From NCBI RefSeq assembly GCF_002866925.1, contig NZ_PKUQ01000016.1, positions 248,001 to 312,000 of the forward strand: 64,000 nt of DNA, written 5' to 3'. A program made the translations under genes and the position numbers. The notes under the pieces were generated by a model. It worked only from the letters and a program-made list of their open reading frames with translations, ran no database searches and was not told where the DNA came from. This DNA comes from Cohaesibacter celericrescens (GTDB lineage: Bacteria; Pseudomonadota; Alphaproteobacteria; Rhizobiales; Cohaesibacteraceae). Positions 37,055 through 45,850 of the stretch are shown here, piece by piece. How positions within the stretch are numbered: position 1 is the first letter of the stretch; every line of letters starts with the position of its first letter.

Positions 37055-37918
37055 ATGAAAAAGCCCTCGAATTCTGTTTCCAGTTTTTTGTATGCGTCTC
37101 CGACAGCCAGTAAGACAGCCAGTCTTGATTTGGGCTTTGGTCGATCCTGCGCGGTCTGGGTCAATCAGAATGATCATGTTTTCTATGAACAGCTTGAAGG
37201 GCATACATTCAGCTTTTATGTGCGAGGCGGTCTGGGTGTTTGGCGGGTTGATGAAAAGCCTGTGCATGGCTGGCCGGGGGCTATTTGTATCTTTCCACAT
37301 GGTCAAAGCTCGGAGTGGGTGATTTCCCAGCCTCTGGAAATGGTGCATTTGTATTTGCCAGATCAAGAGTTGCGTCGCATGTATAGCGAATGGACCGACA
37401 GGGATGGGCGCATGCTGGATTTGGCCGATATCACCTATGCGCCTGCCGGTGATTTGGCGCAGCCATTTGCACATTTGCATCGCGCGCTTGGATCAACCAA
37501 TGTGATTGGCGCAGAAGAAGCTATGCTTGACCTGATCGGGCATGTGATCGCCCAAGACCGCTTTTGCGAGCACCGTATGGCGCGTTTGGCCGGTGGGTTG
37601 GCTCCGTCTGTGAAGCGCAGGCTGGTTGACTATATCGAAGCCCATCTGGACCAGAGCATTCGCTTGCGGTCTCTGGCGCAGATTGCCGGCCTCAGTGAAT
37701 ATCATCTTCAGCGCAGTTTTAAACAAAGCTGTGGTGTCTCCCCCAATGTCTGGATTGCCCATCGCAAGCTGGAGCGCGCCAAGGCGATGATCCGTGCTGG
37801 TGGTTCGCTGGTACAAGTGGCTGATTCTTGTGGCTTCAGCAGTCAGAGCCATTTTACGCGGAGTTTCAGGTCTGGAATGGGAATGACACCGGCGTCTTAT
37901 CGGGCCAGTGCGATTTGA
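37055..37918 (+). CDS. AraC-family transcriptional regulator
   Basis: About 287 residues: an N-terminal sensing domain with a cupin-like part (FYVRGGLGVWRVDEKPVHGW) and a C-terminal double helix-turn-helix (RSLAQIAGLSEYHLQRSFKQ and VADSCGFSSQSHFTRSFRSG) ending in GMTPASYR, the family signature. The start at 37055 (MKKPSNS) is a judgement; the frame is open to 36962 and the ribosome-binding site is weak for either. It is divergent from the EamA transporter, which it may control. The inducer is unknown. Confidence 0.9.
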   Translation: MKKPSNSVSSFLYASPTASKTASLDLGFGRSCAVWVNQNDHVFYEQLEGHTFSFYVRGGLGVWRVDEKPVHGWPGAICIFPHGQSSEWVISQPLEMVHLYLPDQELRRMYSEWTDRDGRMLDLADITYAPAGDLAQPFAHLHRALGSTNVIGAEEAMLDLIGHVIAQDRFCEHRMARLAGGLAPSVKRRLVDYIEAHLDQSIRLRSLAQIAGLSEYHLQRSFKQSCGVSPNVWIAHRKLERAKAMIRAGGSLVQVADSCGFSSQSHFTRSFRSGMGMTPASYRASAI

Positions 37919-37982
37919 GGATCAATAGACGTGCGTAAATGGACGTCATCTTGATGGCTATGGTTTTCCGGCATATTGCTGC

Positions 37983-38011
37983 TTGCAATCACTTGGAATG
38001 CGTCCTATAAG
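37983..38011 (+). promoter_or_regulatory. rpsB promoter
   Basis: TTGCAA (37983-37988), a 17-base spacer and TATAAG (38006-38011). Good spacing and -10. A start about 38018 gives a leader of about 110 bases. Confidence 0.65.
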
Positions 38012-38028
38012 GCCCCTCGAATCCACAT

Positions 38029-38098
38029 GCGGGAATAGGGTCGCAGAGCGGAGAAATGCTCTGATATCCATCCGGTGCCCAGTATGGCCACATCCCGC
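38029..38098 (+). promoter_or_regulatory. Structured rpsB leader (candidate S2 autoregulatory element)
   Basis: Closing arms GCGGGA (38029-38034) and TCCCGC (38093-38098) enclose a perfect hairpin CAGAGC-ggagaaat-GCTCTG (38044-38063). The position in the rpsB 5' leader suggests feedback control by ribosomal protein S2, as known in other bacteria, but no family match was made. Confidence 0.45.
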
Positions 38099-38126
38099 AG
38101 AGGTTAAACCGGTAAAGGAAAAAGAC

Positions 38127-38939
38127 ATGGCTCTTCCTGAAGTCTCCATGCGCGCTCTGCTTGAAGCTGGCGTGCACTTTGGTCACCAGACCCACCGCTG
38201 GAACCCGAAAATGGGTAAGTTCATTTTTGGCGCCCGCAACAACATCCACGTGATTGATCTGTCCCAGACAGTTCCTCTGATGACTGAAGCCTTGAAACAG
38301 GTTTCTGACACAGTGGCTCGTGGTGGTCGCGTTTTGATCGTTGGCACCAAGCGTCAGGCGTCTGGCCCTGTTGCTGAAGCTGCTAAATCTTGCGCTCAGT
38401 ATTATGTAAACTCCCGCTGGCTCGGCGGCATGCTGACCAACTGGAAAACCATCACCCAGTCCATCCAGCGTCTGCGTAAACTTGATGATCTTCTGGGCAA
38501 CGAAGCTCAGGGTTTCACCAAGAAAGAACGCCTGACGCTGACCCGTGAGCGCGATAAATTGGAACGCGCACTTGGTGGTATCAAGGACATGGGCGGTGTG
38601 CCTGATTTGATCTTCGTGATCGACACCAACAAAGAAACCATCGCAATCAACGAAGCGCGCCGTCTGGGCATTCCTGTGGCTGCGATTGTTGATACCAACT
38701 GCGATCCTGATGGTATCGATTTCCCGGTTCCTGGCAACGATGACGCCTCACGCGCTATCACGCTTTATGCTGACCTGATCGTGGCTGCTGCCATTGATGG
38801 TATTTCCCGCTCCGCTGGCGAAACCGGCATCGATATGGGCGAAGCTGAAGAAGGCTTGATTGAGCCTGCATTGGCTGAAGCTGAAGTGGTTGTGGAAGAC
38901 GTTGCTGCTGCGACTGAAGAAGCCCCTGCTGAAGCTTAA
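38127..38939 (+). CDS. rpsB: 30S ribosomal protein S2
   Basis: A 270-residue component of the small ribosomal subunit head/platform, needed for S1 binding. Seen: [20 protein letters not shown], the family start, then [16 protein letters not shown] and the conserved [16 protein letters not shown]. The C-terminal 40 residues are an acidic Ala/Glu-rich tail ([20 protein letters not shown]), common in the order. ATG 38127 follows AAAGGAAAAAG; the frame is open upstream to 37983, through the promoter, which rules out the longer form. It heads the rpsB-tsf group. Confidence 0.98.
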   Translation: MALPEVSMRALLEAGVHFGHQTHRWNPKMGKFIFGARNNIHVIDLSQTVPLMTEALKQVSDTVARGGRVLIVGTKRQASGPVAEAAKSCAQYYVNSRWLGGMLTNWKTITQSIQRLRKLDDLLGNEAQGFTKKERLTLTRERDKLERALGGIKDMGGVPDLIFVIDTNKETIAINEARRLGIPVAAIVDTNCDPDGIDFPVPGNDDASRAITLYADLIVAAAIDGISRSAGETGIDMGEAEEGLIEPALAEAEVVVEDVAAATEEAPAEA

Positions 38940-38954
38940 GGCTTGACCGCAAGG

Positions 38955-39013
38955 TTATGGGGTTTGTCCCCATGTTAGATAGAATATGACCGCCCGGGTT
39001 TGTCCGGGCGGCT
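38955..39013 (+). other. Two hairpins in the rpsB-tsf gap
   Basis: ATGGGG-tttgt-CCCCAT (38957-38973) and CCGCCCGG-gtttgt-CCGGGCGG (38990-39011), both with a TTTGT-type loop. The second is very stable but followed by CTTCTGG rather than a T-run, so it may lower rather than end read-through into tsf. Confidence 0.55.
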
Positions 39014-39046
39014 TCTGGCTTGTTTGATAAAGGATGTGAGGCTGCA

Positions 39047-39970
39047 ATGGCTATTACTGCATCAATGGTTAAAGAGCTCCGTGAGACTTCTGGCGCGGGC
39101 ATGATGGACTGCAAAAAGGCGCTGACCGAAAACAATGGCGACATGGAAGCCGCTATTGATTGGTTGCGCACCAAAGGCCTTTCAAAGGCTGCTAAAAAAT
39201 CCGGTCGTATTGCTGCTGAAGGACTGATTGCTGTTGCTGATAAAGGCAACAAAGCGGCTGTTGTTGAGCTCAATGCGGAAACCGACTTTGTTTCCCGCAA
39301 CGAACAGTTCCAGGAACTGGCTCGCAATGTTGCTGGTGTTGTTGTTTCTGCGGGTTCCAATCTCGACGATATTTTGGCTGCGGCTTATCCTGGTGGCGCT
39401 ACTGTTGCTGACACCATTACAAGCGCGGTTGCTACCATTGGCGAGAATATGAACCTGCGTCGTGGGCTTGTGTTGAGCGTGGAAAAAGGTGTTGTTGCTT
39501 CTTACATGCACAATGCGACTGCTCCTGGTCTTGGTCGTCTCGGTGTCTTGGTTGCGCTGGAATCTGACGGCGATGCGGCCAAATTGGACGCATTGGGCAA
39601 ACAAATTGCAATGCATGTGGCTGCGACCAATCCTTTGGCTGCGACCACTGAAGAGCTTGATCCTGCTGCTATCGAACGCGAAAAAGCTGTGTTCTCCGAG
39701 CAGGCTCGTGCCTCTGGTAAACCTGACAATATCATTGAAAAAATGGTTGTTGGTCGTCTGCGTAAATTCTACGAAGAAGTTGTCTTGTTGAAACAGACCT
39801 TCGTTATCGACGGTGAAAATACTGTCGAGCAGGCTATCAAAAACGCCGAATCTGATGTTGGCGCGCCTATCAAACTTACCGGTTTTGCCCGCTTTGCGCT
39901 GGGTGAAGGCATTGAGAAAAAATCAGAAGATTTTGCTGCTGAAGTTGCGGCTGCTAGTGGTCAATCCTAG
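39047..39970 (+). CDS. tsf: Elongation factor Ts
   Basis: A 307-residue guanine-nucleotide exchange factor for EF-Tu. Seen: the N-terminal [20 protein letters not shown] with DCKKAL, and the core [14 protein letters not shown] and [20 protein letters not shown], the two family signatures. The C-terminal half is the EF-Tu-contacting domain. The ATG at 39047 follows AAAGGATGTGAGG; the frame is open to 39020 but adds nothing family-like. It is the second gene of the rpsB-tsf pair conserved in nearly all bacteria. Confidence 0.98.
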   Translation: MAITASMVKELRETSGAGMMDCKKALTENNGDMEAAIDWLRTKGLSKAAKKSGRIAAEGLIAVADKGNKAAVVELNAETDFVSRNEQFQELARNVAGVVVSAGSNLDDILAAAYPGGATVADTITSAVATIGENMNLRRGLVLSVEKGVVASYMHNATAPGLGRLGVLVALESDGDAAKLDALGKQIAMHVAATNPLAATTEELDPAAIEREKAVFSEQARASGKPDNIIEKMVVGRLRKFYEEVVLLKQTFVIDGENTVEQAIKNAESDVGAPIKLTGFARFALGEGIEKKSEDFAAEVAAASGQS

Positions 39971-40020
39971 TCTGATCTTCACCCCCGTTTGATCTGTGGG
40001 GTTAAAAACTGAAAAAACCG

Positions 40021-40055
40021 AGGGCGCTGGGGATGACGAACCAGCGCCCTTCGTG
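40021..40055 (+). terminator. Hairpin after tsf
   Basis: AGGGCGCTGG / CCAGCGCCCT, a perfect 10-pair stem with a 10-base loop, followed by TCGTGTATTC. The T-run is poor on plus; on minus the stem is followed by TCGGTTTTTT. Probably a partial terminator between tsf and pyrH. Confidence 0.5.
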
Positions 40056-40212
40056 TATTCAAGGGCTGTTTATCAACGCGCGTATGTTTTTTCAGCGTTC
40101 ATCCCTGTGGTTGGCGCCGAGATGGCATGATGATGTCACCGTGTAAGGGTGAGGCATCGTGACACCGCGACTGAGTTGATTGTGTTTTTAAATTCGTAGG
40201 GCAGCCGACAAT

Positions 40213-40929
40213 ATGGAAAACCTGAAATACAAACGCATTCTGCTAAAAGTGTCTGGCGAGGCTCTAATGGGCGACCAGTCTTTTGGGATTGATCAGAAAG
40301 TCGTGGCGCGGGTTGCGCAGGACATTCAAAAGGCTCAGGCTCTGGGCGCTGAAATTTGCGTTGTTATAGGCGGTGGCAATATCTTCCGTGGTGTTTCTGT
40401 CGCTGCGCAAGGGGGCGACCGTGTGGTCGGCGATCATATGGGCATGTTGGCCACGGTGATGAACTGTCTGGCCATGTCCAATGCGCTGAATGCTATGGGT
40501 GTTGCTGCTGTGCCGTTGACGGCCATTGCGATGCCTGAAATCTGCGAAAGCTTCACGCAACGTGGTGCTAAAAGGCATCTGGAAGAAGGTAAGGTTGTCT
40601 TATTTGCCGCTGGAACTGGGAACCCCTTCTTTACCACTGATTCTGGTGCTGCTTTGAGGGCCGCTGAAATGGGCTGCGATGCCTTGATGAAGGGCACGCA
40701 AGTGGACGGAATTTATTCCGCTGACCCCAAAAAGGTGCCTGATGCTGTGCGTTATGATACCATTAGCCATGCTGAAGTGCTCAAACAGGGTCTTAAGGTT
40801 ATGGATGCCGCTGCAATAGCCCTTGCTCAGGACAGCAATATACCGATAATTGTATTTTCAATCCATGAGCCAGACGGCCTTGTGGCTATTTTGCAAGGTG
40901 GTGGTCGGGCGACTGTGGTTTCTGACTAG
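40213..40929 (+). CDS. pyrH: UMP kinase
   Basis: A 238-residue enzyme that phosphorylates UMP to UDP with ATP, the entry to all pyrimidine nucleotides; hexameric and allosterically controlled in relatives. Seen: KRILLKVSGEALMG at the start, VIGGGNIFRG, GDHMGMLATVMNCLAM, and TDSGAALRAAEMGCDALMKG. The length matches the family. It is followed, after a 192-base gap, by frr. The tsf-pyrH gap is 242 bases and contains the tsf hairpin. Confidence 0.98.
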   Translation: MENLKYKRILLKVSGEALMGDQSFGIDQKVVARVAQDIQKAQALGAEICVVIGGGNIFRGVSVAAQGGDRVVGDHMGMLATVMNCLAMSNALNAMGVAAVPLTAIAMPEICESFTQRGAKRHLEEGKVVLFAAGTGNPFFTTDSGAALRAAEMGCDALMKGTQVDGIYSADPKKVPDAVRYDTISHAEVLKQGLKVMDAAAIALAQDSNIPIIVFSIHEPDGLVAILQGGGRATVVSD

Positions 40930-41121
40930 GCTGTCTTCACGACTGATTGTATTTTGAAGGCAATCAGGTGATTTTACTTCGATCACACACCCTGCATGGG
41001 GTGCGATTCAATGTAGGTGAGTTGATCGAACACTTGGCCTGCCTCATGATTGGGGCTGCCTTGGTTTGATCTGGTGATCGGGCCATAACTGTTAACATAG
41101 AAACGATTAAGAGGCTTTGCC

Positions 41122-41682
41122 ATGTCTGCCGAAGAACTGGATCTTGATGACCTTGAGCGCCGCATGAAAGGCGCTATTTCCGTCTTGAAAACAGAATTGT
41201 CTGGCCTGAGAACCGGCCGCGCGTCTGTCAATTTATTGGAGCCAATTTCCGTTGAAGCCTACGGGCAAACTTTGCCGATCAGTCAGGTCGGAACGGTTTC
41301 TGTTCCCGAGCCACGGATGCTGTCCATTCAGGTTTGGGACAAGAGCATGGTAAAGGCTGTCGAAAAAGCGATCCGCGAGTCGAATATCGGGATTAATCCG
41401 GTCGTTGATGGTCAATTGTTGCGTTTGCCGATTCCTGAATTGAATGAAGAGCGCCGTCAGGAGATGGTCAAGATTGCGCATTCTTATTCCGAAAGTGCCA
41501 AGGTTTCGGTCCGTCACGTGCGTCGTGATGGCATGGACATGTGTAAAAAGGCAGAAAAAGACGGCATGAGTGAAGATGATATGCGGGTGTATCAGGATGA
41601 GATTCAAGAGCTGACCAACAGCCGGATTATCGAAATTGATAAAATGCTTGAATCCAAACAAGCCGAGATTATGACGGTTTAA
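41122..41682 (+). CDS. frr: Ribosome recycling factor
   Basis: A 186-residue factor that, with EF-G, splits post-termination ribosomes. The normal length and a conserved core ([40 protein letters not shown], and [11 protein letters not shown]) identify it. The ATG at 41122 follows AAGAGGC. The pyrH-frr gap has a small CACCC / GGGGTG hairpin. uppS follows after 213 bases. Confidence 0.98.
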   Translation: MSAEELDLDDLERRMKGAISVLKTELSGLRTGRASVNLLEPISVEAYGQTLPISQVGTVSVPEPRMLSIQVWDKSMVKAVEKAIRESNIGINPVVDGQLLRLPIPELNEERRQEMVKIAHSYSESAKVSVRHVRRDGMDMCKKAEKDGMSEDDMRVYQDEIQELTNSRIIEIDKMLESKQAEIMTV

Positions 41683-41895
41683 CTAAGCTATTTTTGAGTC
41701 GGAGTTGGGCCGGTTTTTTTGTTGGCCGGCCGCTTCGTCTCGATTGTGCTCTCGTATTTTTTAGTGTTGCGCTTTTTGGGTTCCATTTATGGGGCTTGAG
41801 CTTATTCTCAGATGACTTACGGACCGTGTTTGGATTCTTCGATCAAGAACCTTACAGAGCATTCTTTCTGACTGATTTTGAAGGGACTGGTATTT

Positions 41896-42687
41896 ATGGG
41901 TGGCCAATCGAGTATTGCCGAAGCCCCTGATCTGAGTGATATGGTTATCCCACGTCATTTGGCAGTCATTATGGATGGCAACGGTCGTTGGGCTCAGGAG
42001 CGAAAGCTTTCCCGGACGCAAGGCCATCGGCAGGGTGTTGTTGCAGTCCGCGAAATTGTGGCAAATGCAAGCCAGTTTGGTATCCGCTACCTGACTCTTT
42101 TCAGTTTCAGTTCAGAAAATTGGTCGCGACCCGAGACCGAAGTGCGAGACCTTATGGGTCTGCTCAAGATGTTTATTCGCAAGGATCTTGCGACGCTACA
42201 TAAACAGAATGTACGCGTTTTGGTTATTGGCGGGCGGATTGGCCTTCCTTCTGATATCGTTGCCTTGTTGCAACAAGCAGAAGAAAAGACCGCCGATAAT
42301 TCAGGCCTTACCTTGGTGATTGCTTTCAATTATGGGTCACGCCAAGAAATGACAGACATGGTGCGCCACCTCGCCCGAGAGGTGAAAGAGGGGCGGCTTG
42401 ATCCCGATGCGATCACCGAAGATCTCATTGCGACGTCGCTCTACTCGGCGGGCGTGCCGGACCCTGATGTCATCCTTCGGACAAGCGGCGAGCAACGGCT
42501 GAGCAATTTTCTCTTGTGGCAGGCTGCTTATTCCGAGTTTGTTTTTGTCGATTGTTATTGGCCGGACTTTGACAAAGCCCAGTTAGAATTGGCGCTGGTT
42601 GAATATGGAAGGCGCAATCGGCGATTTGGTGGCTTGTCGATCGAGGATGACGGCGTTCGCGCAAAGGCTGTTGCTTCCAGAGGCTAA
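41896..42687 (+). CDS. uppS: Isoprenyl transferase (undecaprenyl diphosphate synthase)
   Basis: A 263-residue cis-prenyltransferase that makes the undecaprenyl carrier for cell-wall and polysaccharide synthesis. Seen: HLAVIMDGNGRWAQERKLSR with the catalytic Asp, LTLFSFSSENWSRP, and the C-terminal DVILRTSGEQRLSNFLLWQA followed by FVDCYWPDF. The ATG at 41896 follows GAAGGGACTGG; a TTG six codons upstream is in frame but lies within that ribosome-binding region. It is followed almost at once by cdsA. Confidence 0.97.
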   Translation: MGGQSSIAEAPDLSDMVIPRHLAVIMDGNGRWAQERKLSRTQGHRQGVVAVREIVANASQFGIRYLTLFSFSSENWSRPETEVRDLMGLLKMFIRKDLATLHKQNVRVLVIGGRIGLPSDIVALLQQAEEKTADNSGLTLVIAFNYGSRQEMTDMVRHLAREVKEGRLDPDAITEDLIATSLYSAGVPDPDVILRTSGEQRLSNFLLWQAAYSEFVFVDCYWPDFDKAQLELALVEYGRRNRRFGGLSIEDDGVRAKAVASRG

Positions 42688-42690
42688 TCT

Positions 42691-43614
42691 TTGGAGATTT
42701 TGGGCGGAACTGGCCCTTCACTTTTGACGGGGGACATTGTTCTGACCGACGACAATAAATCAGTCTCAGACACAAATGAGAAAAGCAAAAACAATACATT
42801 GTGGTCAGATCTGGCTCTGCGTGCTGTGTCCGGTGTTGTTCTTGCCATCGCTGCTTCTGCCGTCACTTGGTGGGGTGGGGTCGCCTTTGCGGTGTTTTTC
42901 GGTATCGTCACGCTGCTGATCTTTAAGGAATGGGTTGCCATTGTTGGTGAGCAACCTTACGGCATTCCGGCTCTTCTTGGCTTTGGTGCCCTTCTTACTT
43001 CGCTCATTGGTCTGTTGATTGGTGCATGGCAAGCCGCTTTGGTTGTGCCCTTCTTTGGTGCTGGATTTCTGTTTCTTGTGCGCTGTTCTTATCCCTCTGC
43101 GCGTTGGTGTGGATTTGGTGTTCTGTATGCGGCCTCGTTTGGGTTGGCTATACTCATCCTTCGCAGTGATCCGGTTTATGGTTTTGCGGCAATTGTTATC
43201 CTGTTCGCTTTGGTTTGGGGCACTGATATCGCTGCTTATTTTACCGGTAAGTCTCTTGGAGGGCCGAAATTGTGGCCCCGCGTTTCTCCCAAAAAAACCT
43301 GGTCCGGATCTGTCGGTGGTTTGGTGCTAGGCACCGGTCTTGCCCTTTTGGTGGCTAAGGTCTTGGGTATCGACCCGACAGTTAAACTGACGTTGATGCT
43401 GGGTGGTTTATCGATCTTGTCCCAAGCCGGAGATCTGGCGGAGTCACATATGAAACGGCTGTTCAATGTAAAAGACTCGAGTAACCTTATTCCCGGACAT
43501 GGGGGAGTCATGGACCGCGTCGATGGGCTGTTGGTTGCAGTGGTATTTGCAGCCCTGTTCGGTTCGATATTTGGTGATATCGGGTCTGTTGCGACCGGTT
43601 TTTTGATTTGGTGA
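42691..43614 (+). CDS. cdsA: Phosphatidate cytidylyltransferase
   Basis: A 307-residue integral membrane enzyme that makes CDP-diacylglycerol, the precursor of phospholipids. It has about eight hydrophobic segments and the C-terminal family signature KDSSNLIPGHGGVMDRVDGL. The only early in-frame start is TTG at 42691, with GAGG 7 bases upstream; no ATG occurs in the first 40 residues. The N-terminal 45 residues are polar before the first helix. It lies 3 bases after uppS, so it is surely cotranscribed. Confidence 0.95.
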   Translation: MEILGGTGPSLLTGDIVLTDDNKSVSDTNEKSKNNTLWSDLALRAVSGVVLAIAASAVTWWGGVAFAVFFGIVTLLIFKEWVAIVGEQPYGIPALLGFGALLTSLIGLLIGAWQAALVVPFFGAGFLFLVRCSYPSARWCGFGVLYAASFGLAILILRSDPVYGFAAIVILFALVWGTDIAAYFTGKSLGGPKLWPRVSPKKTWSGSVGGLVLGTGLALLVAKVLGIDPTVKLTLMLGGLSILSQAGDLAESHMKRLFNVKDSSNLIPGHGGVMDRVDGLLVAVVFAALFGSIFGDIGSVATGFLIW

Positions 43615-43642
43615 CGCGCCCCTTTAATGCAAGACAAAATGA

Positions 43643-44875
43643 ATGGCACTAAGTATGACCCAATCGGCCCCGTTAAAAGCAATGCCTCGCACTGACGCGG
43701 GTATCAGTCAAAAGACCATATCTGTTTTGGGTGCAACCGGTTCTGTCGGGGACTCTACGCTTGATATCATCGCATCGTCACCTGAGCGCTATAAGGCCCA
43801 TGCCCTGACTGCCAATAGCAATGTTGAAAAACTGGCCAAAGTGGCGATTGAAACAGGGGCCACTTTTGCTGCGGTGGCCAATGAGACCTTATATGGTGCT
43901 TTGAAACAGGCATTGGCTGGCACTGGTATTGAATCCGGTGCGGGCCCAAGCGCTGTTGAAGACGCTGCGTCGATGCCTGCCGATATTGTGGTGGGTGCCA
44001 TTGTCGGTGCCGCTGGCATTCGCCCCACCATGGCAGCCTTAAGAGCTGGCAATCAAGTTGCGTTGGCCAACAAGGAAGCCTTGGTTTGTGCCGGAGATCT
44101 TGTTATGGCGGAAGCGGCCCGTTCAGGCCAACCGATCCTGCCTGTCGATTCTGAGCATAGTGCTATTTTTCAGATTTTTGATCAGGACAATCGGAACCAG
44201 ATTGAAGACGTTACGATTACCGCTTCAGGTGGGCCGTTTCGCACGTGGGACAAAGAGGCAATCGAGCAAGCCAGCCCCGAGCAGGCGCTCAACCATCCCA
44301 ATTGGACCATGGGGGCAAAGGTTACCATCGATTCGGCATCTCTTATGAATAAAGGGCTTGAGGTCATTGAAGCGCATCACCTCTATCAATTGCCTGCTAG
44401 CAAATTGTCGGTGGTGGTGCATCCGCAGTCTATCATTCATGGTCTGGTGACCTATAGCGATGGGTCGATGTTGGCTCATCTGGGGGCTGCCGATATGCGC
44501 ATTCCGGTTGCGCATTGTTTGGCATGGCCGGACCGCGCACCAGCAGATACGCGTCGGATCTCATTGATTGATATTGCAAAGCTGACGTTCGAAGCGCCGG
44601 ATGTCGAGCGGTTCCCTTGTTTGAGGCTTGCGCTTGAAGCGTTGGAAGCGGGGGGCAGTCTGCCCAATATTATGAATGCTGCCAACGAAATCGCTGTTGC
44701 GGCTTTTCTTGAACGCAAGATCATGTTTGGCGGTATTCCGAAAATAGTTGAAGGCACAATGAAGCACTTCATCAAAACCGGAGATATCAAGGATGCCGGT
44801 TCTATAAGTGACGTTTTAGCGATGGATGCTGCTGCTCGTCGGGTTGCAACAGACATACAGGATATGGTGCAATAA
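43643..44875 (+). CDS. dxr: 1-deoxy-D-xylulose-5-phosphate reductoisomerase
   Basis: A 410-residue enzyme that converts DXP to MEP, the committed step of the MEP isoprenoid pathway that feeds UppS. Seen: the NADPH motif TISVLGATGSVGDSTLDII, VALANKEALVCAGDLVM, PVDSEHSAIFQ (active-site region), and the C-terminal AANEIAVAAFLE. The start is uncertain: ATG 43643 (no clear ribosome-binding site), 43655 or 43682; the last gives the length nearest E. coli Dxr (398). It follows cdsA by 28 bases. Confidence 0.96.
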   Translation: MALSMTQSAPLKAMPRTDAGISQKTISVLGATGSVGDSTLDIIASSPERYKAHALTANSNVEKLAKVAIETGATFAAVANETLYGALKQALAGTGIESGAGPSAVEDAASMPADIVVGAIVGAAGIRPTMAALRAGNQVALANKEALVCAGDLVMAEAARSGQPILPVDSEHSAIFQIFDQDNRNQIEDVTITASGGPFRTWDKEAIEQASPEQALNHPNWTMGAKVTIDSASLMNKGLEVIEAHHLYQLPASKLSVVVHPQSIIHGLVTYSDGSMLAHLGAADMRIPVAHCLAWPDRAPADTRRISLIDIAKLTFEAPDVERFPCLRLALEALEAGGSLPNIMNAANEIAVAAFLERKIMFGGIPKIVEGTMKHFIKTGDIKDAGSISDVLAMDAAARRVATDIQDMVQ

Positions 44876-44959
44876 TCGCCCTGATGACCTAATTAACATC
44901 GTTGGAATTTGGGTCGTTTAAAAAAGATCGGTTTCATTCCTTTTTGATTGGTGTTTGAA

Positions 44960-45541
44960 ATGAGTGATAGCGTTACAACTGAGCAAGAAGACAGCGGCGG
45001 TTGGGGCGCGTTGGATAGCCTTCCTGGTGATCCGATGATGTGGGTTTTGATCGTTAGTGAGCTTTTGGTGTTTGGGGCTTTTTTCCTCAGTTTCGCGGTC
45101 TCACGCGTGATGGAACCAGATAGTTTCGCGCAATCTCAATCTCTTCTTGATGGGGTTCTTGGCGGGATCAATACCATCGTATTAATCACAAGCGGTTTCT
45201 TGTGTGCTCTGGCACTGCTTGCTCTTGAGGGCGGGAAGGTTGCCAAAACGCGTATGCTGCTTTCCGCCGCCATTATTTTAGGCGGGATTTTTTGCTGCAT
45301 CAAAATACTGGAATATGTCGACAAGTATGAACAAGGCATTGGGGTGGAGACGAATAGTTTCTTCACCCTGTTTTTTCTCATGACCGGTTTTCACTTTATG
45401 CATGTTCTGTTTGGCATGGTGCTGCTTGGAATTGGCATTTGGAGGCCCCGCCATGCAACCATTGAGACCGTCTGTGCATTCTGGCATATGGTCGATTTGA
45501 TCTGGGTGCTGTTGTATCCACTTGTGTATTTGGCGAGGTAA
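44960..45541 (+). CDS. Heme-copper-oxidase subunit III-like protein (NorE-like)
   Basis: A 193-residue membrane protein of the cytochrome c oxidase subunit III family, with five hydrophobic helices. Seen: GDPMMWVLIVSELLVFGAFF, the NorE-type start of helix 1 with the conserved Glu, and the C-terminal FHFMHVLFGMVLLGIGIW and FWHMVDLIWVLLYPLVYL, both with family His residues. NorE is an accessory to nitric-oxide reductase. The norCBQD genes are not in this window, so the partner is unknown. It is followed by a NorF-like gene 3 bases later. Confidence 0.88.
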   Translation: MSDSVTTEQEDSGGWGALDSLPGDPMMWVLIVSELLVFGAFFLSFAVSRVMEPDSFAQSQSLLDGVLGGINTIVLITSGFLCALALLALEGGKVAKTRMLLSAAIILGGIFCCIKILEYVDKYEQGIGVETNSFFTLFFLMTGFHFMHVLFGMVLLGIGIWRPRHATIETVCAFWHMVDLIWVLLYPLVYLAR

Positions 45542-45544
45542 GGA

Positions 45545-45829
45545 ATGAAAAGACTGCTATCTTCTCCGAATGGACTGTTAGTAATCTGGGCTGTATTGAT
45601 CGGACTGACTGTTATGAGCATGGTCAACGCGCAGGCGGGGACCGATGTAAAAGAGCTATCGATCCTTGCTCTTGCCGTTCTTTTTGCCTTGAGCATGCTG
45701 AAAGCGGAACTGATCTTGCGGTATTTTTTACGTTTGCAGGACTCTAGCCCAGGTTGGCGCATCGGGTTCAGTTTACTATTGGGTGTTCTGGTTTTGATTC
45801 TGTTTGGTCTGTCTTCTATTGATCTTTAG
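45545..45829 (+). CDS. NorF-like small membrane protein (cytochrome oxidase subunit IV type)
   Basis: A 94-residue protein with three hydrophobic helices (LLVIWAVLIGLTVMSMV, ILALAVLFALSMLKAELIL, IGFSLLLGVLVLILFGL) and the motif KAELILRYFLRL between the second and third. It matches the prokaryotic cytochrome c oxidase subunit IV/NorF group. AAGGA precedes the ATG at 45545. It lies 3 bases after the NorE-like gene, so the two act together. Without norCB nearby it may serve another heme-copper oxidase. Confidence 0.82.
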   Translation: MKRLLSSPNGLLVIWAVLIGLTVMSMVNAQAGTDVKELSILALAVLFALSMLKAELILRYFLRLQDSSPGWRIGFSLLLGVLVLILFGLSSIDL

Positions 45830-45850
45830 CTATTTGGTTGGAGTTTTGTT

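Noticed and set aside
37983-38126. Longer N-terminus for ribosomal protein S2
   Set aside because: It would run through the promoter and leader; the family start MALPEVSMR with AAAGGA lies at 38127.
41694-41930. Plus-strand frame between frr and uppS as a membrane protein
   Set aside because: Overlaps the uppS start in another frame, no ribosome-binding site, no family pattern.
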